Both the position numbers and the translations under genes were made by a program. From Oscillospiraceae bacterium (GTDB taxonomy: Bacteria; Bacillota; Clostridia; Oscillospirales; Oscillospiraceae), in NCBI GenBank assembly GCA_031270395.1, contig JAISXU010000019.1:1-41475 (forward strand): a stretch of 41,475 nucleotides of DNA. The letters are read 5' to 3'. Below the pieces are notes generated by a model, which searched no databases, had not been told where the DNA came from, and saw only the letters and a program-made list of their open reading frames with translations. Below, one piece after another: positions 1 to 5,902 of the stretch (position 1 is its first letter; each line of letters starts with the position of its first letter).

Positions 1-125
1 AATTAATATCGCGCATATGTTTCGGTTGCCGCCATAGGCGGCGAGAAACATGCGCTTATGAGCGAGAAAAGTCCCGAGCGGCTTTGCCGTAAGGATAAGA
101 CTTTTCGAGCGGAGTAATATTTGAA
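1..125 (+). promoter_or_regulatory. Structured 5' leader repeat, copy 1
   Basis: This is the untranslated stretch before the URO-D-like gene. A first hairpin has outer arms GCGCAT (11-16) plus GTTTC (19-23) pairing with GAAAC (45-49) plus ATGCGC (50-55), and an inner stem GCCGCC/GGCGGC at 28-33 and 37-42. A second has arms GAAAAGTC (66-73) and GACTTTTC (99-106) enclosing CGGC-TTT-GCCG (79-89). Bases 11-93 match 41393-41475 with a single mismatch (position 56). The leading AATTAAT (1-7) looks like the right arm of the further hairpin that is complete in copy 2. Structure and repetition are seen directly; a regulatory RNA role is inferred. No known riboswitch family was recognised. Confidence 0.6.
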
Positions 126-143
126 ATGTATGGAGGTCAGTTT

Positions 144-1160
144 ATGGATCCGACAACAGCTCTCATGTCCATGATACGCGGCGAAAGGCCTGTGCGGTGG
201 ATGGGATACGGTTTTGAGGCGTTTCCGAAAATAATGTTTCACTGCGTCATCGATCCGATAACCATCTGGGATATCCTGTTCATTTCGGGCGAGGATGTCA
301 CGGACAACTGGGGCGTGAAGCACCGCTACATCCCCGGTGTGGACCCCGGCATAATCCCGATGGTCACGGAGCAAAATCAGGTGATAAAGGATATCACCAG
401 ATGGCGCGAGTACGTCACTTTCCCGAAAATTCCCGATAATCTCGACTGGAGCGCCGCCAGGGCGCAGAGCGACGAGGTGCGCGCGGCCGGAAAACTTGTG
501 ATGGTCCCTACCTTCCGCGGGCTTTTTGAACGTCTCCACTGTCTGATGACGTTTGAAAACACGCTGATTGCGCTCTATGAGGAGCCCGATTCGTGCTACG
601 AGTTTTTTGAGGCGTACACGGATTGGAAGCTGGATGTGGCGCGGCTGCTCTGCGACAACATCAAGCCGGACGTCATCCACTCCCACGACGACTGGGGCAG
701 CAAGACTCAGCCGTTTTTCTCGCCGCAGAAATTCCGCGAGCTGTTCAAGCCGCACTACACGCGGCTGTACGACTACTACAGATCGCGCGGGGTGATCGTA
801 CAGCACCACTGTGACAGCTATATCACGGGCTTTGAGAAGGACCTTGTGGAAACCGGCGCCGCCATGTGGCAGGGCGCAATCCCGTCAAACGATCTTCTCA
901 CGATGATGAAGAATACGGACGGCAAGCTGCTGTTCCTCGGCGGTCTCGATCAGGGCGTGATCGATCAGGCGGAGGGCGAGGTGACGGAGGAGGAGATCCG
1001 CGCCCACGTGCGCGAGGCGATCGACAAATACGCCCCGAGCGGATGCTTCCTGCCGTGTATAGGCGGCATTGAGTGTATCAACACGTGGGTGACGCCGATC
1101 GTGATCGATGAATGCAACCGCTACGGCGCGCAGTGGTTGGCTGCGCACAGCGAGAACTAG
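144..1160 (+). CDS. URO-D family corrinoid/zinc methyltransferase-like protein
   Basis: A 338-residue protein of the uroporphyrinogen decarboxylase superfamily, resembling the MtaA/MtbA/CmuA methyltransferase branch rather than heme-pathway HemE. Visible motifs are HSHDDWG (about residues 179-185), typical of the barrel core, and H221-x-C223 (in VQHHCDS) followed by cysteines at 301, 305 and 311. An H-x-C-xn-C zinc site is the hallmark of methylcobamide:thiol methyltransferases. The start at 144 is chosen because GGAGG at 132-136 sits 7 nt upstream; an in-frame ATG at 126 lies ahead of that site. It would move a methyl group between a corrinoid protein and an acceptor in the cytoplasm, but the substrate is unknown and no corrinoid protein lies in the window. 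It follows the leader repeat and is convergent with the MATE gene. Confidence 0.8.
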   Translation: MDPTTALMSMIRGERPVRWMGYGFEAFPKIMFHCVIDPITIWDILFISGEDVTDNWGVKHRYIPGVDPGIIPMVTEQNQVIKDITRWREYVTFPKIPDNLDWSAARAQSDEVRAAGKLVMVPTFRGLFERLHCLMTFENTLIALYEEPDSCYEFFEAYTDWKLDVARLLCDNIKPDVIHSHDDWGSKTQPFFSPQKFRELFKPHYTRLYDYYRSRGVIVQHHCDSYITGFEKDLVETGAAMWQGAIPSNDLLTMMKNTDGKLLFLGGLDQGVIDQAEGEVTEEEIRAHVREAIDKYAPSGCFLPCIGGIECINTWVTPIVIDECNRYGAQWLAAHSEN

Positions 1161-1171
1161 CTCCCGTAACT

Positions 1172-1200
1172 CGTTTGTTACGGCGAAGCCGTGACAAACG
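1172..1200. terminator. Hairpin between convergent genes
   Basis: Arms CGTTTGT (1172-1178) and ACAAACG (1194-1200), then ACGGC (1180-1184) with GCCGT (1188-1192) and a possible U-G pair between them, close on a GAA loop. The stem of about 13 bp lies between the ends of the convergent URO-D-like and MATE genes. A T tract follows on neither strand (A-rich on plus), so it may be a bidirectional hairpin or a dispersed repeat rather than a canonical terminator. Similar sequence recurs near 29916-29951 and, inverted, at 39958-39976. Confidence 0.5.
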
Positions 1201-1209
1201 AAAAAATGT

Positions 1210-2571
1210 CTACTGTACGATCCCGATCTTTTTGAGCCGCTCTCCAGAAAATTTGAGCCTGTAGTAGATGAGACACGCGGCGAGTGATACGAGGGAGGCC
1301 GCCGGCGTCGCTACGCCGATATGAAACAGCGTCGCGCTGCTGACGTAATTTTTCACCACATACGTCACCGGTATTCGGACAAAAAACGCGACGGAGGTCT
1401 CGTGCATCATCGCGAAAAACGTCTTGCCGCAGCCGTTGAAGAAGCCGTTCATGCAGAATATGAACGCCACAAGCAGGCAGTCCCACGCGAACGGATAGAG
1501 GTATCTCACGCTCTCCTCCACAACTCCGGGGTCGGTCGTAAGTATCCGCACCACGGACTTAGGCCAAATATTCGCGATTGCACAACATATCGCCGCTATG
1601 CCGAGCGAAATGACCACGCCTATCCACATACTCCTCACCGCGCGCTCCGGCTTCCCCGCTCCGATATTCTGCGCCGATATCGCCGACACCGCCGAACCGA
1701 ACGACATCGGTATCGTCATACACAGATTCGCGAGGTTATTCACGACGCTCGTTGCCGCCGCCACGTTGACGCCCATAGAGTTTGTGATCGATGAGATGAT
1801 GAGGAAAGAGAAGTTGTTGAGCGTACCCTGCGCGGAGATGGGCAGCCCCAGCTTGAATATGCGCAGCAGCATGGCCCGCTCCGGACGTAGGTCGCCGAAC
1901 GCGAAGCGAAACGGCAGTCCCTTTCTGCGTATGTACAGCAGAGAGAGCACACAGCTCAGCGCCTGCGCGAGTATAGTCGCAAGCGCCGCTCCGCCCGCTC
2001 CGCGCCCCATGACGACGACGAATACATAGTCGAGTGCTACGTTTGTGAGACACGATATCAAAATAAATACAAACGGCGCTTTTGAGTCGCCGAGACTACG
2101 GAGCACGGAGCTTATGAGATTATATCCCATAGTGAATACGACTCCCGCCGTACATATGGAGAGATAATTCCACGCCTCACCCATCGCCTCCGGCGGCACG
2201 TTTATCAGCGAGAAAATCGCTCTCCCGAATGTCAGCAGTACGGCGCATATCACCGCCGCGGAGACTACCGACACCGATATGATGTTGCCGAGCGCTCGCG
2301 CCGCGTCCCTGTCCAGCTTAGCTCCGACGTATTGCCCCAACAGCACGGTTCCGCCGGACGCGAGTCCCATGAAAATACCGGCGACGATGATCATCACCAT
2401 CGCCCCCTGAAATGTGCCCGTCACGGAGGCCGCTCCCGCGTAATGCGAGACGAAATATACATCGACCGAGGCGTACGCCGTCTGGATGAAGCCGGCCAGC
2501 AGAAACGGGAGTGAAAAACGTATAAGCGTCGAGGCGACGCGCCCCTCTGTCAGCGAAGCGTATTTTTTCAT
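1210..2571 (-). CDS. MATE family multidrug/cation efflux transporter
   Basis: A 453-residue integral membrane protein, the usual MATE length, with about twelve hydrophobic segments arranged as two homologous halves. The N-terminus (SLPFLLAGFIQTAYASVD) is the typical first helix, and LRSLGDSKAPF matches the conserved loop seen in NorM/DinF-type exporters. It should export toxic cationic compounds across the cytoplasmic membrane using a sodium or proton gradient. The gene begins 12 bp after the MarR gene ends, so the two form one operon under the promoter and dyad at 3095-3149. Induction by the drug ligand of the MarR protein is inferred. The family call is secure; the substrate is unknown. Confidence 0.92.
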   Translation of the reverse strand: MKKYASLTEGRVASTLIRFSLPFLLAGFIQTAYASVDVYFVSHYAGAASVTGTFQGAMVMIIVAGIFMGLASGGTVLLGQYVGAKLDRDAARALGNIISVSVVSAAVICAVLLTFGRAIFSLINVPPEAMGEAWNYLSICTAGVVFTMGYNLISSVLRSLGDSKAPFVFILISCLTNVALDYVFVVVMGRGAGGAALATILAQALSCVLSLLYIRRKGLPFRFAFGDLRPERAMLLRIFKLGLPISAQGTLNNFSFLIISSITNSMGVNVAAATSVVNNLANLCMTIPMSFGSAVSAISAQNIGAGKPERAVRSMWIGVVISLGIAAICCAIANIWPKSVVRILTTDPGVVEESVRYLYPFAWDCLLVAFIFCMNGFFNGCGKTFFAMMHETSVAFFVRIPVTYVVKNYVSSATLFHIGVATPAASLVSLAACLIYYRLKFSGERLKKIGIVQ

Positions 2572-2583
2572 GAGCCATATCTC

Positions 2584-3003
2584 CTATTCATAATAGTCGG
2601 CGATCCTGCCGAGCATCTCGCTGAAAAGCCGCACCTCATCCCGCGTATACTCGCCGCGCAGCATTGCCTCCGTGTCGTCCGACAGGCGGTTAAACATATC
2701 GTAGGTCGCGGCCATATCCGGGCTCAGAGTGAGGAAAAACACGCGCCCGTCCGTTGCGCTGCGCTTTTTTTGGACGAACCCGCGCCGCGTGAGCTCGTTG
2801 ACCTTGATGGTGACGGCAGGTTTTGTGATGTTCAATATATCCGCCAGCTTGCTCACCGTGCAGTCCTCCGTGTGCGCTATTATATTGAGAAAAAGCAAGC
2901 TGTGATAGGAGACGCCGAACGTGTGATCCCGCCGGTGCATCATCCGCAGCTCACTGACCGACGACCGGTAGTAGAAATAATTCATCGCTTCCCGGAAATC
3001 CAA
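2584..3003 (-). CDS. MarR family transcriptional repressor
   Basis: A 139-residue winged-helix regulator. The recognition-helix region (TVSKLADILNITKPAVTIKV, about residues 49-68) is followed by a wing with KKRSATDGRV, matching the MarR D-x-R signature around the beta wing. C-terminal helices would complete the dimer. It is the first gene of an operon with the MATE exporter. A 26-bp dyad lies directly against the -10 box of its promoter, which fits autorepression of both genes. The inducing ligand cannot be read from the sequence. Confidence 0.9.
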   Translation of the reverse strand: MDFREAMNYFYYRSSVSELRMMHRRDHTFGVSYHSLLFLNIIAHTEDCTVSKLADILNITKPAVTIKVNELTRRGFVQKKRSATDGRVFFLTLSPDMAATYDMFNRLSDDTEAMLRGEYTRDEVRLFSEMLGRIADYYE

Positions 3004-3094
3004 GCCGCCATCCCCTCCCCCACGAGAATATCAAGTCCTCGACCGGCGCCTCCGCGCGGCTCGCCGCGACTCATTCGCGGCAAACGCTTATAGG

Positions 3095-3120
3095 TAAGTC
3101 GATTTATATAAATTTGCTTA
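3095..3120. promoter_or_regulatory. Candidate MarR operator (26-bp dyad)
   Basis: An interrupted palindrome of the form TAAG-N3-ATTTATATAAAT-N3-CTTA, with 10 of 13 base pairs symmetric. It directly abuts the -10 box (3121-3126, minus strand) of the marR-MATE promoter, so it covers the predicted transcription start. Length and symmetry suit a MarR dimer; binding is inferred. Confidence 0.65.
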
Positions 3121-3149
3121 AATGTATACGCGCGCCCGCGTTTTGTCAA
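3121..3149 (-). promoter_or_regulatory. Sigma-A promoter of the marR-MATE operon
   Basis: Read on the minus strand: TTGACA (3149-3144), a 17-bp spacer, TACATT (3126-3121). The -35 is consensus and the -10 matches 4 of 6. It lies about 120 bp upstream of the MarR start codon. The 332-bp spacer between marR and the HU gene (3004-3335) otherwise holds the operator, the HU promoter and AT-rich sequence. Confidence 0.7.
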
Positions 3150-3254
3150 GCTCATAATATGGTGAATAATTTCGTGAATAGTTTCGTGAGATGCGTTTTC
3201 CACGCATCATTTATGTCCAAACACAAAAATTTCAAAAAAATTTTTCCATATGGG

Positions 3255-3283
3255 TTGCGAAAACGCGGAAAGTGTGGTAAATT
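3255..3283 (+). promoter_or_regulatory. Sigma-A promoter of the HU gene
   Basis: TTGCGA (3255-3260), a 17-bp spacer, TAAATT (3278-3283), with a TG at 3275-3276 giving an extended -10. It lies about 50 bp upstream of the HU start codon. Confidence 0.6.
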
Positions 3284-3335
3284 GAATCTCATCTGCGTAT
3301 ATTATTAGGCTTAAAGCCGGGAGGGACAAGTACGA

Positions 3336-3614
3336 ATGAACAAAACAGAGCTAATCACAGCAGTTTCAGACAGCAGCGGACTCACAAAAAAGGACAGCGA
3401 AAAAGCATACGCCGCGATATTTGGCGCCATCTCCGACGCGCTGAAATCGGGAGACAGAGTGCAGATCATTGGCTTCGGCACGTTCGAGGTCAGAGATCGG
3501 GCCGCCCGCGTCGGGAAGAACCCCGCCACGGGAGCAAAGCTGGACATTCCCGCGGCGAAGTATCCGGCGTTCAAGGCCGGCAAGGCGCTCAAAGACGCTG
3601 TCGCGCAGATATAG
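3336..3614 (+). CDS. hup: HU family DNA-binding protein
   Basis: A 92-residue nucleoid protein of normal HU length. It starts [12 protein letters not shown] and carries the DNA-binding arm signature [18 protein letters not shown] followed by [10 protein letters not shown], then the terminal helix [13 protein letters not shown] dimers bend and compact DNA. A GGGAGG ribosome-binding site lies about 10 nt before the ATG. The next gene encodes RqcP, a pairing common in clostridia and bacilli. The usual following genes yabP and yabQ are absent here. Confidence 0.96.
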   Translation: MNKTELITAVSDSSGLTKKDSEKAYAAIFGAISDALKSGDRVQIIGFGTFEVRDRAARVGKNPATGAKLDIPAAKYPAFKAGKALKDAVAQI

Positions 3615-3681
3615 CGGCGCGGCGGAGCTTTGACATATACTGCCGAGCGGCAAAAGGCCGCGGCGCGGTATTCAGCCGGTA

Positions 3682-3763
3682 TCCCCCGCGGGCGCGGGGG
3701 ACGTATGCGATTCTATCAACTGTTGCGGAGCGGTAACGGCGCGGAGATTTTCGCGCCGTTACC
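3682..3763 (+). terminator. Two hairpins after the HU gene
   Basis: A GC-only hairpin (CCCCCGC paired with GCGGGGG, about 3683-3700) is followed by a perfect 12-bp stem: GGTAACGGCGCG at 3732-3743, an 8-nt loop, and CGCGCCGTTACC at 3752-3763. The second ends 28 bp before rqcP. No U tract follows, so termination or attenuation between HU and rqcP is inferred. Confidence 0.45.
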
Positions 3764-3791
3764 CGCTTGCGGTATTCGGGGTGGCGGATGA

Positions 3792-4052
3792 ATGCGGCTT
3801 GACAAATATCTCAAGGTTTCGAGACTGATCAAGCGGCGCACCGTGGCAAACGAGGCGTGCGACGCGGGGCGCGTGAGCGTAAACGGCAGGATCGCCAGAG
3901 CGTCATACGACGTCAAGCCCGGCGACGTGCTGCAGATGAGACTTGGAGGCCGCGAGCTGCGCGCGGAGGTCGTATCCGTTCAGGAGACGGCGGCTAAGGC
4001 CGACGCGGGCGCGATGTACAGAGAGCTTCAGAGCGATCGGCCCCCGACGTGA
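3792..4052 (+). CDS. rqcP: RqcP, S4-domain ribosome quality control factor
   Basis: An 86-residue protein that is essentially one S4 RNA-binding domain: MRLDKYLKVSRLIKRRTVAN, then a GRVSVNGR turn and KPGDVLQMR. This matches RqcP (YabO) of Bacillota, which binds 23S rRNA at helix 69 and works with RqcH to add alanine tails to stalled nascent chains on 60S-like 50S particles. Its position after the HU gene is the classical one. The start is taken at 3792; an ATG at 3788 is out of frame and stops after four codons. It ends 25 bp before the AI-2E-type gene, which probably shares its transcript. Confidence 0.9.
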   Translation: MRLDKYLKVSRLIKRRTVANEACDAGRVSVNGRIARASYDVKPGDVLQMRLGGRELRAEVVSVQETAAKADAGAMYRELQSDRPPT

Positions 4053-4077
4053 AAACGGAACGGAGACGGAGAGCGGC

Positions 4078-5427
4078 GTGAAAAAGCGGTTCAAGTGGAA
4101 TTCGCAGTATTTTTACTGGGGCGTGACGGCGGCCGTCGTGATAGTGTCCGCCATCGTGTTCTATATGCTCACGAGCAAATGGCCCGCCATGCGCGAAATC
4201 CTGCGGAAATTCTACAAATCCGTGTCGCCTGTCGTATACGGGTTTGTGTTCGCGTATCTGCTCAACAAGGTGATGACATTTTTCGAGCGCGTATTCCTCC
4301 GCCGCCTTTGCGCGCGTCTGCGCCCGAACAGTCCTGACAAGGCAAAGCGGCTGACGCGCGTGTTCGGCGTACTGCTGACAATGGCACTGTTTTTGTCTCT
4401 GCTCGGCGGAGCGCTCGCGCTGCTGCTGCCGCGTCTGTACGGCGGAGTCGAAAGCCTTGTCGCGCGTATGCCCGGATATTTCCGCGTGGCCGTGGACTGG
4501 CTGACGCGGGTGCTGGACGCCAATCCCGATCTCGAAGCGGCGGCGGTCACTCTGCTCGGCAACATGACCGACAACCTGACAAACTGGATTCAGACCGGTC
4601 TGCTCGCGCAAGCCAACAACATTATTACGAACATAACGAGCGGCGTATTCGGAGTGGTGAGAGAGATCGCGAACATCGGCATAGGCTTTGTGTTCGCCGT
4701 CTATATGCTGTACCACAAGGAAAAGTTCGCCGCCCGGGGGAAGAAGCTGCTGTACTGCGTTTTCAGTCTGGGCTTTGCCAACAGACTCATACGCGGGCTC
4801 CATTTCGTGGATAAGACGTGCGGCGGTTTTGTCGTCAGCAAGCTGATAGACTCGCTTATCGTCGGCGCGGCGTGCTATATATTTATGGCGATTTTCGGAA
4901 TGCCGTACGCCGTACTTATCGCGGTGATAGTGGGCGTAACGAATGTCATACCGTTTTTCGGGCCGTTTGTGGGGGGCATACCGAGCGCCTTGATCTTGCT
5001 TCTGGAAAATCCCACGGACTGCCTGATTTTTGTCGTGTTTATCGTCATAATCCAGCAAATCGACGGCAATATCCTGTTTCCGGCGCTTCAGGGCAGCAAA
5101 TCCGGCATGTCGGGCTTCTGGATACTGTTCGCTATATTGCTGTTCGGAGGAATGTTCGGATTTTCCGGCTTCCTGATTGGCGTGCCGGTGTTCGCCGTAG
5201 TCTACGAGGCGCTTAGGAGTCTCACACGCGCGCGGCTCGAGGCGCGCGGGCTGCCCACGGGAACGGACGATTACGAGGATATAGCATACATCGACGACGA
5301 AACGCGTCTTTCCGTGCCGCGGGCGCGCGGCGATGCGCGCGGGAAAGACGGCGGCGTAACCGCGGACGGCGGCGCGGATATTGACGGCGGCCCGGATACT
5401 GACGGCGACGATGCTCCGCCGACTTGA
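4078..5427 (+). CDS. AI-2E transporter family (PF01594) membrane protein
   Basis: A polytopic membrane protein of about 449 residues. It has an N-terminal helix pair, a long soluble segment, then five or so closely spaced helices with the family pattern VIGVTNVIPFFGPFVGGIPS and GNILFPALQG. Members are membrane permeases or antiporters; AI-2 export applies only to some, so the substrate is open. The GTG at 4078 (VKKRFKWNSQ) is preferred because upstream in-frame sequence overlaps rqcP and GGAGA-type sites lie just before it. The last 60 residues form an acidic, Gly/Asp-rich tail (repeated DGG and TDG). The 3' end overlaps the GtrA-like gene. Confidence 0.85.
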   Translation: MKKRFKWNSQYFYWGVTAAVVIVSAIVFYMLTSKWPAMREILRKFYKSVSPVVYGFVFAYLLNKVMTFFERVFLRRLCARLRPNSPDKAKRLTRVFGVLLTMALFLSLLGGALALLLPRLYGGVESLVARMPGYFRVAVDWLTRVLDANPDLEAAAVTLLGNMTDNLTNWIQTGLLAQANNIITNITSGVFGVVREIANIGIGFVFAVYMLYHKEKFAARGKKLLYCVFSLGFANRLIRGLHFVDKTCGGFVVSKLIDSLIVGAACYIFMAIFGMPYAVLIAVIVGVTNVIPFFGPFVGGIPSALILLLENPTDCLIFVVFIVIIQQIDGNILFPALQGSKSGMSGFWILFAILLFGGMFGFSGFLIGVPVFAVVYEALRSLTRARLEARGLPTGTDDYEDIAYIDDETRLSVPRARGDARGKDGGVTADGGADIDGGPDTDGDDAPPT

Positions 5428-5836
5428 CGCGCTGATGTCCGGACGTCACGGCGAGACTGTCCGGTATCTCATCGTCGGGGGGCTGACGACGCTCGTGGAC
5501 ATGGGCGTTTTCGCTCTTACGACCGAGGTCGCGGGTCTCCCGGTCAACTCCGGCAATATAGCCTCGATAATAACCGCCGTCTTGTTTGCCTATGTTGCAA
5601 ATAAGCTGGTGGTATTTCGCGCGCGGAGTCCCGACAGACTCAGTCTTCTCCTTGAGTTTGCAAAATTTATCGGCGCGCGTCTCGTCACAATGGCGCTCGA
5701 GGTGGCCGTCGTCTGGCTGATCGCGGACGCAATGGGCGGGAACAAGTATCTGGGAAAGGCGGCGGCGCTCATATTGGTAATTATTTCTAATTACATTTTG
5801 AGCAAGCTGGTCGTATTCCGCGTGAAAAAAGACTGA
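5411..5836 (+). CDS. GtrA-like membrane protein
   Basis: A GtrA-family (PF04138) protein of about 141 residues with four hydrophobic helices. It shows the usual RYLIVGGLTTLVDMGVF opening and the two FAYVANKLVVF / SNYILSKLVVFR repeats at the ends of helices 2 and 4. Such proteins are thought to flip or deliver polyprenyl-phosphate-linked sugars for cell-surface glycan synthesis. The ATG at 5411 overlaps the end of the previous gene by 17 bp, implying coupling; a TTG at 5381 is possible but would need translation inside the low-complexity tail of that gene. No glycosyltransferase lies next to it. Confidence 0.85.
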   Translation: MLRRLDALMSGRHGETVRYLIVGGLTTLVDMGVFALTTEVAGLPVNSGNIASIITAVLFAYVANKLVVFRARSPDRLSLLLEFAKFIGARLVTMALEVAVVWLIADAMGGNKYLGKAAALILVIISNYILSKLVVFRVKKD

Positions 5837-5902
5837 TCGCGCCTGGCGCCTGTCACCGGGCCGCTTAGCGCTCAGCACTGTTAGTATGGGGGTTCCCGCG
5901 CG

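Noticed and set aside
144-1160. HemE of heme biosynthesis
   Set aside because: The H-x-C plus downstream Cys pattern and the absence of other heme genes favour the corrinoid methyltransferase branch.
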